Part shown: piece after piece, positions 1-9,108 of the stretch
How the letters are laid out: the number at the start of each line of letters is the position of its first letter
How positions within the stretch are numbered: the stretch's first letter is position 1
Source of the DNA: Candidatus Cloacimonadota bacterium
Lineage (GTDB): Bacteria; Cloacimonadota; Cloacimonadia; JGIOTU-2
Assembly (NCBI GenBank): GCA_030613025.1
Contig: JAUWMT010000013.1
Coordinates: 1 to 59,794 of the forward strand
Length of the DNA stretch: 59,794 nt
Reading direction: 5' to 3'
Position numbers and translations under genes: made by a program
Notes under the pieces: model-generated
Told to the model about the DNA's origin: nothing
Database searches by the model: none
Seen by the model: only the letters and a program-made list of their open reading frames with translations

Positions 1-144
1 ATTTATTGCATGAAATCATTAAATTATAGTAAATTTCTTATCACAAAACTGTAACTCCTGAAATAAAACATGAAAAAAAATTAATCTAAACAGAATATCA
101 TTAAATCCCTTTGGAAATTTCCTTATGGAATTTTCTAGGAAAAA

Positions 145-909
145 TTATATTTTGCATGGAATATCAACAAATTTTGTCTCAATGTTGAATGTCTCTGATA
201 CAAGCTTACCAAGATTTTGTACTCCGAGCTTCTCTGTATTATAATGTCCGGCATTAATGAAATTCAAACCGATCTCGTCAATTTCGCGTACTATATTCTC
301 TTTAATATCTCCTGTTATAAACGTATCAGCACCTTGTTCAAAGGCGGAAGAATATTCAACAGAACCTCCTCCCGATATGATGCCGACTTTTTTCACAAAT
401 TCATGACCTGCTGCGAGGATATAAGAATGTGTATTCAGTTTTTTATCAATAAGTTTAATGAACTCCGCAAATTTCATTTGATCTTTCACATCTCCAATAT
501 ATCCTATATCTCCGTAAAAGGGGGAATTCAAACGCTTAATATCCTGAAGTTCCAATAAACGTGCAAGACTTATATTATTGCCTATTTCAGGATGAGCATC
601 AAGAGGAAGATGGTAACCGCAAAGATTGATGTCGTGTTCCAGCAATAGCTTTATCCTGTCTCTGAAAATCCCGATTATACGTGGCGGTTCGCCTAACTGA
701 TTTTTAAATAAACCATGATGAACAATGATCATATCTGCTTTTTCATCGATTGCTTTTTTAATGAATTGTTTGGAAAGACTTACGCCAGTCACGATCTTGG
801 AAATATCCTCTCTGCCTTCGATCTGAAGTCCATTATAGCAATAATCATTAAAAGTATCGGCTTTTAAATATTCATTGCAGAATTTAACAATATCGTTTCT
901 ATTTGTCAT
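145..909 (-). CDS. Nif3-like dinuclear metal-centre protein (YbgI/DUF34 family)
   Basis: The 254-residue product has the usual length and ends of the Nif3/DUF34 family, a hexameric toroid with a two-metal site; its physiological reaction is unsettled, although databases often label it GTP cyclohydrolase 1 type 2. Visible signatures are VHHGLF around residue 65 (metal-binding His pair), the HLPLD segment near residue 100, and GHYNTEKLG around residue 218, which supplies the late His/Glu ligands. The ATG is preceded by GAGGT at good spacing. It begins 9 bases after folE2 ends, so the two are probably co-transcribed. The family is secure; the function is not. Confidence 0.92.
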   Translation of the reverse strand: MTNRNDIVKFCNEYLKADTFNDYCYNGLQIEGREDISKIVTGVSLSKQFIKKAIDEKADMIIVHHGLFKNQLGEPPRIIGIFRDRIKLLLEHDINLCGYHLPLDAHPEIGNNISLARLLELQDIKRLNSPFYGDIGYIGDVKDQMKFAEFIKLIDKKLNTHSYILAAGHEFVKKVGIISGGGSVEYSSAFEQGADTFITGDIKENIVREIDEIGLNFINAGHYNTEKLGVQNLGKLVSETFNIETKFVDIPCKI

Positions 910-918
910 ATTATACCT

Positions 919-1722
919 CTATGAACTTTTAATCATTGCATAAGCATTGTGGTTATGTATGGACTCAATGCTTTCTGCTTCGATAGAGAACTTCGATATC
1001 CTTGAATCGTTTTTCAAAACAATCGCTATATCACGCGCAATGTCTTCTACGAATTTGGGATTATCATAACTTTTCTCTGTTACATATTTCTCATCAGGTC
1101 TTTTCAAAAGTGAATATACCTGGCTGCTAGCAGCATTTTCGATGATCTCTATTAATTCTTCCAACCACACAAAGTCGTTGTACACAATATTAACTGTCAC
1201 GTATGCTCGTTGATTATGTGCACCATACCGGCTAATTTCTTTTGAGCAAGGGCATAGAGAAAGCACAGGTACTGTTGCATACATTTCAAAAATAAATTCC
1301 TTACTCAAACTTGCCTTAAAACCGCACTGATAGGAAGAGAGAGATTCCTCCTTTGTAACAGGTGCAGCTTTTTTGATGAAATAAGGAAATTCCATTTCAA
1401 GATATGCAACATCAGCATCCAGTTTTTGTTTCATCTCAGCAAGAAGTTTTTCAAGATTATCAATTATTATATCTCTATGGTAATGATGAAGGATCTCGAC
1501 AAATCTGCTCATATGCGTACCGCGAAAATCATGAGGTAGCTCAACATACATATTGATATCCGCCACAGAATTCTGCGTTCCGTTTGTCCTATCTTGTAGA
1601 ACGATTGGATATTGCAGTCCTTTGACACCGACTTTATTGATCGGAATTTTCCTTGTGTCTTTTTGATTCTGAATATCATTAACTGAAGTTTCGCAGGAGC
1701 GGAAATTACTTAAAAAAATCAT
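919..1722 (-). CDS. folE2: GTP cyclohydrolase FolE2 (type IB)
   Basis: Converts GTP to dihydroneopterin triphosphate, the first step toward folate or related pterins and queuosine precursors. The 267-residue protein carries the FolE2 signature LCPCSKEISRYGAHNQR around residue 157, with the metal-binding Cys, and the N-terminal block DIQNQKDTRKIPINKVGV where the family normally begins. The first about 16 residues (MIFLSNFRSCETSV...) are not family-like; they are encoded by an intergenic repeat that occurs again at 1960-2085 and 10348-10950. No in-frame ATG, GTG or TTG lies between that ATG and the conserved block, so the repeat seems to provide the start codon. An AAAGG stretch lies just upstream. 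Confidence 0.93.
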   Translation of the reverse strand: MIFLSNFRSCETSVNDIQNQKDTRKIPINKVGVKGLQYPIVLQDRTNGTQNSVADINMYVELPHDFRGTHMSRFVEILHHYHRDIIIDNLEKLLAEMKQKLDADVAYLEMEFPYFIKKAAPVTKEESLSSYQCGFKASLSKEFIFEMYATVPVLSLCPCSKEISRYGAHNQRAYVTVNIVYNDFVWLEELIEIIENAASSQVYSLLKRPDEKYVTEKSYDNPKFVEDIARDIAIVLKNDSRISKFSIEAESIESIHNHNAYAMIKSS

Positions 1723-2069
1723 ATTTAACCTTTATATATATTCTTCGAATTTTAAGTTAGACTTGAATTAATTTCTAAACCCTAATTTCTAATGTCAAAT
1801 AAAATGTCAAAACTTAAATGTCAAAGCAATTTTTTATTCCTTGATTTAATTATAATTGATGAGACAATTAAATTTACACTGTTAGATAATTTCATATATA
1901 TCAGGCGGAACTGCTTTTGAAATCATTCTCAACCAATGTTTTGATTCTTTAGATTTTTTTTTATTCGTCATTTGAAATTTCATTAGAAATTAGATATTTT
2001 TAATTAGGTATTCAAATTTCGCAGGAGGTGAAATTACTTAAAAAAATCATATTTAACCTTTTATAATAT
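1723..2069. repeat. Gene-free spacer with leader-like dispersed repeat (copies a and b)
   Basis: The spacer between folE2 and apbE contains no ORF. It holds two copies of a repeat read on the minus strand, one running into folE2 at about 1690-1780 and one at about 1960-2085. Shared blocks include AAGTAATTTC preceded by a T-run, GGTTAAATATGA, and AATTTCTAATGAAATTTCAAAT. Further copies lie at 10348-10430 and 10850-10950. Copies a and c continue into AATTTAGAAA-type sequence, while b and d end in a TCGCAGTAGATATTAT-like tail. The minus strand of each copy carries an ATG after AAGGTTAAAT. Confidence 0.7.
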
Positions 2070-3128
2070 CTACTGCGATACCTGATCATTTAGTTTCATT
2101 AGTATATCCTTACCAAACTTCGCAGTGGAATCTATGAGAGTGAAGTTATATTTGTCAAAATTATTTGAAAAAACATAGCAAAGTTCCCCATTATTTTCAA
2201 AGACAATAAGCGCTTCGATATCATTCTTATGATTTACAAGTTTGATCGCTTTTTCAGGTCCCATAACAAAAAGTGCAGTACATAACGCATCTGCAATTGT
2301 AGTATTTGGCGCTATGACTGTAACGCTCACAGATTTGTATGAAGGATAGCCGGTTTGTGGATCAATGATATGATGAATGCGTTTTCCGTCTTTCATGAAG
2401 AATTGTTCATAATCTCCTGATGTGACCACCGCCATGTCTTGTACCTCGACCGAACCAAACAGGGCTGATGGATTTCGGGGATGCTGAATGCCGATCTTCC
2501 AGACATCTGTTTTGGGATTCCGCATAACAAAAAGATCTCCCCCTGCATTTATTACTGCCTGAGTAATGCCTTTCTGTTTCAAATAAGTAACAGCTTTGTC
2601 AACAATGAAGCCCTTTGCAATTCCTCCAAGATCGATGAAAATCTCTTGATCTTTTATATACAATTTTTCATCTTTACAATTGATATTTTCAAAACCAACA
2701 AAAACAAGTGCAGAATCTATCTCAGCTTGGGCAGGAATGACCTCATCAACAAAATCGTACATCTGTATGATCTTCCCTATTGTAACATCAAAAGCACCTT
2801 CGGTTTCATTGCCGATCTGTTTTGAAATTGTCAGCATGTCCTGCATATCATCTGAAATGAGCGTCGAATTCTCACTATTATTTATTCTGTTAGTTTCACT
2901 TTCGGAATAAGTTAGTGAGAACTGCTTTTCGTAGCTTTTAATAAGTGAAAACACAGAATCAATAATTTCTCTATTTTGTTTATTTTTTTCCTGAATATCA
3001 ATGGTAACAAAGGTGCCAAGTGCAAGCCGGGTTTCCTTGAGAGGTTTACTCTTCTCATGCGATATTCTCACATAAATAACTACAAGAAGTATGACGAGGA
3101 AACCTATTTGAATTATTCTTTTTTTCAT
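2070..3128 (-). CDS. apbE: FAD:protein FMN transferase (ApbE)
   Basis: ApbE attaches FMN from FAD covalently to Thr/Ser of target proteins such as RnfG/NqrC subunits, on the outer face of the inner membrane. The product of about 352 residues starts with a single N-terminal membrane segment or signal (residues 5-20), followed by RLALGTFVTI, DLGGIAKGF near residue 170, NAGGDLFV near 200 and HIIDPQTGYP near 255, all ApbE hallmarks. The ATG at 3128 (MKKRII...) is preferred over one 27 bases upstream because that upstream ATG lies inside a terminator-like hairpin and would add a non-family, hydrophobic leader. No flavinylation target gene is visible in the window. Confidence 0.94.
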   Translation of the reverse strand: MKKRIIQIGFLVILLVVIYVRISHEKSKPLKETRLALGTFVTIDIQEKNKQNREIIDSVFSLIKSYEKQFSLTYSESETNRINNSENSTLISDDMQDMLTISKQIGNETEGAFDVTIGKIIQMYDFVDEVIPAQAEIDSALVFVGFENINCKDEKLYIKDQEIFIDLGGIAKGFIVDKAVTYLKQKGITQAVINAGGDLFVMRNPKTDVWKIGIQHPRNPSALFGSVEVQDMAVVTSGDYEQFFMKDGKRIHHIIDPQTGYPSYKSVSVTVIAPNTTIADALCTALFVMGPEKAIKLVNHKNDIEALIVFENNGELCYVFSNNFDKYNFTLIDSTAKFGKDILMKLNDQVSQ

Positions 3129-3138
3129 ATTCAAAGAG

Positions 3139-3184
3139 AAAAAGCACAAAGCCATGAAATCATATCATAATCTTTGTGCTTTTA
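3139..3184. terminator. Perfect-stem hairpin, likely bidirectional terminator
   Basis: A GCACAAAG/CTTTGTGC stem with flanking A and T runs on both sides and a roughly 20-base loop could end transcription on either strand. On the minus strand its T-rich side runs directly into the apbE start region, so it could terminate read-through from the DUF6754 cluster (3443-8465) or attenuate apbE. Confidence 0.55.
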
Positions 3185-3280
3185 TATACTTTTGATTTTT
3201 ATTTAATTAAACTTTCGTGTTAATATTAAAATCAATAAAATCAACTTCCACTAAGGTCAAAAAGCACTCATTTCTTCGAT

Positions 3281-3411
3281 TTAAGAACAAGGAACACCGA
3301 TTGGAGATTTTTGATTTATCCACTTCTCAAATCCTAAATCGTTAATCCTTGTTCGATATTCACCCCGTGAAATAGCAAAGCTAAATCTTCGATTTATTTC
3401 ACAGGGTGAAA
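3281..3411 (-). repeat. Dispersed about 130 bp repeat, copy 1
   Basis: This gene-free spacer (3185-3442) contains a sequence whose reverse complement matches 59571-59720 over its whole length with scattered differences. Both contain a hairpin built on GTGAAATA/TATTTCAC with AATC(tt)GATT inside, then GATTAACGATTT, TTTGAGAAG and AATCAAAAATCT blocks. Shorter pieces of it recur at about 10650-10690 and 49510-49535. Confidence 0.75.
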
Positions 3412-3442
3412 TTTAAGCTTCTTTATAATTACGAAACTTAAG

Positions 3443-4042
3443 TTATTTAATTAATCCTAACCAGTCACCAAGAAGGAATTGTATTCGCCCAATTAATAAT
3501 GAGATACGCGCCATCACAGTGTAGCCGAATGATGCACCGAATCCAACCATCATGAACCAGATACCAATGGAAGTGAACTTTCCGTAAACCCCTTCATGGG
3601 CTTTGGAAAAGAAAAAATACAAAAGAATGCTTATCGTTCCAATAAATATCAAAATGATATTGATATTGTCGAGAGGAAGCATCATTGACCTCATTTGCAC
3701 CAGCACAGTTGCGTGCATGGACATCGGAACACCCATACCTACCATACCCATGCCAAACGCAATAGGATAACGGCTGACCCAGCTATATTTTGAAGAAAAT
3801 CTGAACCAGTATAAAAAACCGATAATGAAGGGTATAATAAGAATGTATTCCTTTTTGAGAAACAGAGGATTGTATGCGTACGGAATAAAGGCATTATAAT
3901 AAGTATAAGGAATATAATAACCCATCGAAACGCCTACGAAGAGGTGCTCTGCAAATTTGTAGAAGGGATTATCCTTATACAGGAAAGAGAACATACAGAG
4001 TGTTAAAAATGCAGCAATCCAGATTCCAATAGTTTCAGTCAT
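3443..4042 (-). CDS. Six/seven-TM membrane protein of DUF6754 cluster
   Basis: I do not recognise a named family for this 199-residue protein. It is almost entirely membrane-embedded, with about six hydrophobic segments; the N-terminal residues 5-22 and the segment around LIIPFIIGFLYWF are the clearest. Conserved-looking Gly/Met-rich stretches occur (AFGMGMVGMGVPMSM). The ATG has AAGGAG upstream. It is the last gene of a four-gene cluster and starts 14 bases after its neighbour, so it most likely forms a complex with the three upstream membrane proteins. A role in transport or secretion is only inference. Confidence 0.8.
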   Translation of the reverse strand: MTETIGIWIAAFLTLCMFSFLYKDNPFYKFAEHLFVGVSMGYYIPYTYYNAFIPYAYNPLFLKKEYILIIPFIIGFLYWFRFSSKYSWVSRYPIAFGMGMVGMGVPMSMHATVLVQMRSMMLPLDNINIILIFIGTISILLYFFFSKAHEGVYGKFTSIGIWFMMVGFGASFGYTVMARISLLIGRIQFLLGDWLGLIK

Positions 4043-4056
4043 GTTTACTCCTTATT

Positions 4057-5004
4057 TCACATACTTTTTTTCTGTGCACGTCTATCGAGGAAGTAGCCAA
4101 TGTTACCAAGAATAATGAAGAAAATGATGAGAACGTGAACAATTGCCTGTGCATCCATACCGATACGAGCTTTATTATATTTATAGAGTTGCGCTAATTC
4201 GGGCAACTCTTCATATTGTGCTTCGACCCATGCCATATTACGTGCTTTTTTCTTGCTGAACTCTAAACCGTTCATAGCAAAGATATCAACGAGTTGTTCG
4301 TATTCAGCTGCACCTTTCAATCCACCAAGACTACCAACAAACTGGCCTGACTGAAGATAAGGATATACGTCAGCAGCCATAACTGCAGTAAGACCAACTG
4401 CCACATCGACACCGAATTTAGCACGTGCATAGATTACCCAGAATTGACCCATTGAGGATCCTGATATTTCTACAACAACCTGTATATTGTCATAATTTTT
4501 CATATTCTGCATGATTGGAAGATTCTCCAGCTTAAGTCCTTCACTGTTTGTTTCCACTGCCTCTGCAATATCATCACCCATGCCAAGCATGATGGGAAGT
4601 TTCGTGCTCCAGGGTTTAAAACCGAAGTTACAATAATCAACATTTGCTTCTATATTTGGGTAATCTTCTTTAACTTCAGAAAGAGCCATCTGAATAATAG
4701 CTGCTCCCTGCGGAAGGAAGGATATCGTGAAGACTTTTATATTTCTCTCAAAACAGTGTCTGAGAATTGCCAGATCCATAGGATATAATTCGGGAAGAAC
4801 ACCGGGATCGTGTGTGAAGTCCATTAAGATAGCCAAATCATCTTTGCCGGCTGCAGCATCAATATGACGGTAAAGGTCTTCAACCGGTGTGGTCGTATAG
4901 GTCTTGAATCCAAGACGAAAAACAAGAGGTAAAACAACTGCGAGTAAAAGGATCACATAGATTATTCTTCTATCAACTTTTTGAATTCTATCTGCAAATT
5001 TCAT
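4057..5004 (-). CDS. Membrane-anchored protein of DUF6754 cluster, unknown function
   Basis: The 315-residue protein has a TM helix near residues 13-32, a soluble domain of about 240 residues, and a second TM helix near residues 285-308 followed by a basic tail (DRRAQKK). The soluble domain begins with alternating hydrophobic strands and helices (KDDLAILMDF..., NIKVFTISFLPQGAA...), suggesting a Rossmann-like or periplasmic sensor fold, and contains VVVEISGSSMGQFWVIYAR. No catalytic motif is recognisable. It lies 9 bases downstream of the 207-residue gene and 14 bases upstream of the 199-residue gene. Topology is predicted by eye. Confidence 0.8.
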   Translation of the reverse strand: MKFADRIQKVDRRIIYVILLLAVVLPLVFRLGFKTYTTTPVEDLYRHIDAAAGKDDLAILMDFTHDPGVLPELYPMDLAILRHCFERNIKVFTISFLPQGAAIIQMALSEVKEDYPNIEANVDYCNFGFKPWSTKLPIMLGMGDDIAEAVETNSEGLKLENLPIMQNMKNYDNIQVVVEISGSSMGQFWVIYARAKFGVDVAVGLTAVMAADVYPYLQSGQFVGSLGGLKGAAEYEQLVDIFAMNGLEFSKKKARNMAWVEAQYEELPELAQLYKYNKARIGMDAQAIVHVLIIFFIILGNIGYFLDRRAQKKSM

Positions 5005-5013
5005 GATTTCACC

Positions 5014-5637
5014 TTAATCCTTTCCGCCAAGGTATGAACGCTCGATCCCAAGCATGATCTTTAGGGAAGTTGCAGTCATACCAAGTCCTACACCAAGCGC
5101 AATACCACGCTTGGCTGCCAGGTTAGGTACATTGAGGATCCATTCTGTAATATCCGGGATCCAGTGTGTGATTGCCTGACCGATTGAAACTCGTCCCAAC
5201 ATCACGATTATTGCAGCAACAAGGAGCACAGTCGCCTCGATAGAACGGGCTCGGAATGCTTTATAGGCAGCAGAGGCAATATAAAATGCAAGGAGAGAAA
5301 ACATCGTAGCACCAAGCGGAACATTGAAATTTTTAAATATCCACATATATGGAGTACCCTCCTGGATACCCCAGATAAATCCAACTGCTGTAGTAACTAC
5401 CAGTGCAGTAAGTGTAACAATACTGTATCCCCAGGTTGGGGCTTTACGTTTGATCTTATTATAGTGAACATATACAAGACTGAACACACCAAGAACAATC
5501 GCAAAAGGACCAATGACTTTCGTCCATTTCATGAACCAGTCAAGATAGTCCGTAGAGAGCCTGCTTGGAATAAATACATGAGCCACGAAGAGTAAGCCGA
5601 GAATCAAAACTATCATTAAGGGTATTTGTCTTTTCAT
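5014..5637 (-). CDS. Multi-TM membrane protein of DUF6754 cluster
   Basis: A 207-residue integral membrane protein with about five or six hydrophobic segments (residues 5-22, 38-58, 72-90, 105-125, 135-155 and a weaker one near 175-195). AAAGGAG precedes the ATG. No recognised family. It follows the DUF6754-type protein by 14 bases and precedes the two-TM protein by 9 bases, so the four genes are clearly one transcription unit. The C-terminal glycine-rich helix (GIALGVGLGMTATSLKIMLG) resembles packing helices of transport complexes, but that is not enough to assign a role. Confidence 0.8.
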   Translation of the reverse strand: MKRQIPLMIVLILGLLFVAHVFIPSRLSTDYLDWFMKWTKVIGPFAIVLGVFSLVYVHYNKIKRKAPTWGYSIVTLTALVVTTAVGFIWGIQEGTPYMWIFKNFNVPLGATMFSLLAFYIASAAYKAFRARSIEATVLLVAAIIVMLGRVSIGQAITHWIPDITEWILNVPNLAAKRGIALGVGLGMTATSLKIMLGIERSYLGGKD

Positions 5638-5651
5638 TATGAAACTCCTTT

Positions 5652-8465
5652 CTATTTATCCGGGAACCAGTTCATAAAGAACGTAAGGTGAACAGTTGAG
5701 AGGATAGTTCCTAAAACCACAGTAATAACAATAAGAAGTTTCATATAGTCTTGTGCTTTTAGGGTACCGAGGATAAGAGGTTGCTTGGAGAGATATGCAC
5801 TTGCTGCATAGAGTTCCTCACCAATTAATGTATAGTCACATGTTGTGATGAAGAATGGTAACTGATTAACTGCGTCCGTACCTGCGATCTGAATTGCTCC
5901 TGTAGCGCTGCCTGTTTCTGTCATAAGAAGTGATTCAGCCCAGAACATTCCCATATAGAAGTTCGTTGCAGTTTTTTCACGTATCATTATACCATTCACA
6001 CCGGCTACAAAAGCGAACTGTGCCTGTGTGATAAAGAATACGCTATTTTTATCGTAAGTATCAGGACGACCGGCTTCATAATGTGCTTCTTTGACTATTT
6101 CCTGAGCAATAGGAAGCACGATGAAGTCACGGCAAGGTACAAGTATTCTTGTGTCGTATTCGGCTGCTTTCTTAGCAACTTTGCTGAGAATTGCCAATCC
6201 GGCAAGAGTAGCCACGTCACTGATACTGCTCAATCCGGGAACAAAAAGGATAGGACGACCCATTTCTGTTGCACGTCCTATAGCATTGTCGATTTCCTGA
6301 ATACCTGCGATTGGTCTAATATATAATCTCTTACCTTTTCGTGCAGCTTTGATCATGAAAAACACAAGCGCTGCAAATAGGAGTACTGCAACAAGAGTAA
6401 TAATCTCATCGTTGTTGAACCAATTCTGTTTTGGGAAGATATATTGTTCGCCGTTTGGTGCAGTATAGACAGGAGTATCAATAAAATGTCCTTGTCCGTC
6501 AGTTTTTCGTATATAATATTCAAATGAACGTATATTAGTACAGTGTGCTTTATAAAGCATTTTCATCCGCTCTTTATCAGATTTAAGCTGATTTGCTTCT
6601 TTCACAATTTCAGGTTTATCTTCAATATAATCTGTATATAAAGCTATACGATTTCCAATTTTTTCAATCTCTTCTTTATCGGTTACAGTTTCCAATTCTT
6701 TTTGAAGTTCTGCAATTTCTGCTCTGATCTCTTCATCCTGCTGTTTTAGTTGATCAAGATAAATGGCTTGAGTGTAGAAAGGATATTGATCTTTATAATT
6801 TACTACACTAAGATATGTGCTGAAATAAAGCAGCTTTTTATCAAGAGAGAAACGTGGAGTTCCACGGAATTGCACTGTTTCATAAGCAATTTTATCGACA
6901 TATTCTCTCTCCCTGAATGAAAGTTCTTTTGCATATCGGTACACTTCACTTGTATGATTTATTCTATACACCTGATAATAATAATCGATTTGTTCTTTCA
7001 TCTGCTCATTAGGTGGATAGTCGATGATAACCACTTGCATCTCAGGATCAAATCTGAAGGTATGAGTAATGGCAAAATCATCCGGTAATGGCTCCTGTCC
7101 CTTATGTTTGCAGACAAAAGTACCCTTGATCTCCATTGGCTGCGTATGATCCCAATTTACTTTGAACTCAAGTTTATTATCGAGCACATATTCTGTTTTT
7201 TCTGTTTTTGTTGTATCATTAATCGTTAAGATCAGGCGGGTCACTTCATACATAGAGTTTTCACTGATGAAGTAGTTAACTGTCAGCTTAGTGAATGCAT
7301 CATTATAGGTTAATTTAGAAAGACCGTAATAGGGATAACCGAAGTAAACCTGTAGCTGATCGCCTTTATCATTTGGTTGGTCTTTTACAGTGAAATGAAC
7401 AGGAGGTTTGGGCAGAATGGCAGAAGTAATGCTCTCAGCAGGAATCGGTTCGTCTTTTGCTAGCGTTTCCTGATCCTGTCTGTCCTGTTCTCCTATATTG
7501 AATTTGTACCATTTCATATTTGCAGGATTAAATGCATCAAAGCGTGCTGCAATGGAATCGTAAGGTACTATTGCATTTGTCTGAGGTGTATAAGGATAGG
7601 CATCAGGACGTGTAAATATCAGATGCTGATCATCAAATTCATCATAAAGATAGATGTTGAATTGTTTTTGGTCATCTGTAAAAACAGGCAATGACCACTC
7701 AAACTGCATTTGCTTTTTATCCGTAACAGCCACTGCATAAAATTCTTTCAATTTTTCAGGCGGATCATCAGTTGTTTGTCCGCTTGCGATTTCGGATAGA
7801 GGAGAAGCAGAACGGTTCATATTAAGTGCCTGAATCGCATAATAATATTCTTTGCCAACAGTAAGTTTTGTCAGAATATACTTAAGTTGCTCCAGTTTCA
7901 TACCTGCAAGAATCGTAGATGTGGTGTCAACAGTTCCATCTTCATTAGAATCTATATCTGTGAACTCCTTCATCTTAGTATGATACATATATTCTTTATC
8001 AGGGATCACGACGAGTATGCGATAGTGGTCCATCATAGGACCGTACACTTTCATATCCCGCGGAACAGTACGAAAGAGTACTTCTGCTCCTTTTGTTCCT
8101 TTTTTCTGTCCCTTTTCATGTTTCAGCTTTGCTCGCGAGGTTGCATCAACGAAGAATGTCCAGCCCTGATCTACATATTTCATAGTATCGGCTGCAACAC
8201 CCATCTTAGCATCCACGGGGATCTTTCCAATATAGAATAAACTATCTGGTGTATAACCACGATAAATGCGATATTCGATTATGCGTTTTTCTTTTGGTAG
8301 AGGTTTCCAGCTCAGCATAAGCCCTCCACCGTCATCATGTGGAACATTTTCAACTTTCAGACCTTCAACAGCTTCATTATTGGGTACTATTTTCCCAAAT
8401 GCAGAACTCACAAGTAACAGCGTGAACATCAAAAGCAATAGTCCAAATTTACTACAAACTTTCAC
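5652..8465 (-). CDS. Large exported/membrane protein with Fn3 repeats and C-terminal DUF6754-like domain
   Basis: About 937 residues. The GTG at 8465 is chosen because AGGAG sits 8 bases upstream and the product then opens with a clean signal peptide (KFGLLLLMFTLLLVSSAFG); a longer ATG reading from 8504 would overlap leuD. Fibronectin-type modules follow (residues about 25-240), with WKPLPKEKRIIEYRIYRGYT as a typical strand pair, then a beta-rich middle, a coiled coil with many Glu/Lys (about 575-640), a TM helix near 705 and a cytoplasmic domain beginning RPIAGIQEIDNAIGRATEMG with ILFVPGLSSISDVAT, which I recognise as the DUF6754 type. A final TM helix lies near the C-terminus. It is the founder gene of the cluster; function is unknown. 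Confidence 0.85.
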   Translation of the reverse strand: MKVCSKFGLLLLMFTLLLVSSAFGKIVPNNEAVEGLKVENVPHDDGGGLMLSWKPLPKEKRIIEYRIYRGYTPDSLFYIGKIPVDAKMGVAADTMKYVDQGWTFFVDATSRAKLKHEKGQKKGTKGAEVLFRTVPRDMKVYGPMMDHYRILVVIPDKEYMYHTKMKEFTDIDSNEDGTVDTTSTILAGMKLEQLKYILTKLTVGKEYYYAIQALNMNRSASPLSEIASGQTTDDPPEKLKEFYAVAVTDKKQMQFEWSLPVFTDDQKQFNIYLYDEFDDQHLIFTRPDAYPYTPQTNAIVPYDSIAARFDAFNPANMKWYKFNIGEQDRQDQETLAKDEPIPAESITSAILPKPPVHFTVKDQPNDKGDQLQVYFGYPYYGLSKLTYNDAFTKLTVNYFISENSMYEVTRLILTINDTTKTEKTEYVLDNKLEFKVNWDHTQPMEIKGTFVCKHKGQEPLPDDFAITHTFRFDPEMQVVIIDYPPNEQMKEQIDYYYQVYRINHTSEVYRYAKELSFREREYVDKIAYETVQFRGTPRFSLDKKLLYFSTYLSVVNYKDQYPFYTQAIYLDQLKQQDEEIRAEIAELQKELETVTDKEEIEKIGNRIALYTDYIEDKPEIVKEANQLKSDKERMKMLYKAHCTNIRSFEYYIRKTDGQGHFIDTPVYTAPNGEQYIFPKQNWFNNDEIITLVAVLLFAALVFFMIKAARKGKRLYIRPIAGIQEIDNAIGRATEMGRPILFVPGLSSISDVATLAGLAILSKVAKKAAEYDTRILVPCRDFIVLPIAQEIVKEAHYEAGRPDTYDKNSVFFITQAQFAFVAGVNGIMIREKTATNFYMGMFWAESLLMTETGSATGAIQIAGTDAVNQLPFFITTCDYTLIGEELYAASAYLSKQPLILGTLKAQDYMKLLIVITVVLGTILSTVHLTFFMNWFPDK

Positions 8466-8493
8466 TTTTGTTGCTCCTTTCTTTATCTTTTTT

Positions 8494-9018
8494 TTATTTC
8501 TCAATTATTTTCTTACCAAAAGTAAACAAATTCCCAGCTTTATAAATATCGAATTGAACTTTTGAGAATGGTTGGATATTTATATATTGATTGGAAACTG
8601 TCCCCTTTTCAAGATCAATAGTGATCTTTTCCTTTTGTGATAATTCTGAAAGATCAATATCCGTAATAGTTAATATCGGCATTCCGGAATTAATAGCATT
8701 CCTTTTATAGATCGCACCAAAAGATTCTGCGAGGATGGCTTGAATACCAAGAGATGCAAAGCAATCAACCGCCTGCTGACGTGATGAGCCGGCACCAAAA
8801 TTTTTCCCTACAATAACAATATCGCCCTTCTCTGCTTTTGACACAAAGTCTTTCCATCCTTCAAGATTATCAAAAGTGTATTGCCCCATTTTATCAATAT
8901 CTGTGATCGCAAGGTATTGATTATGAAAGATCATATCAGTGTCAATGTCATTAATAAGAGTGTTCTGATGGTCAATAATGAGCCAAATTTTTCCTGTTAT
9001 TGTACAATCTTTTTGCAT
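8494..9018 (-). CDS. leuD: Aconitase-family small subunit (LeuD, 3-isopropylmalate dehydratase type)
   Basis: The 174-residue swivel-domain protein carries NDIDTDMI near residue 24 and VGKNFGAGSSRQQAVD near residue 91, the substrate-binding loop of LeuD-type small subunits. It pairs with the LeuC-like large subunit at 10961-12190 to dehydrate and rehydrate a 2-hydroxy diacid. No leuA or leuB is nearby, so isopropylmalate is likely but not proven; homoaconitate, citraconate or dimethylmalate variants share this architecture. It is separated from its large subunit by an M23 lipoprotein gene and a 600-base repeat-rich spacer, an unusual arrangement. It ends 28 bases before the DUF6754 cluster start. 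Confidence 0.88.
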   Translation of the reverse strand: MQKDCTITGKIWLIIDHQNTLINDIDTDMIFHNQYLAITDIDKMGQYTFDNLEGWKDFVSKAEKGDIVIVGKNFGAGSSRQQAVDCFASLGIQAILAESFGAIYKRNAINSGMPILTITDIDLSELSQKEKITIDLEKGTVSNQYINIQPFSKVQFDIYKAGNLFTFGKKIIEK

Positions 9019-9108
9019 TATAGGTAAAGACGTGACAACCCAATTAAACTGTCAAATTTTTTGCTTTTTAAATCCCCGATAAGTGTATTTTTGTAGAACT
9101 TGTTCATG

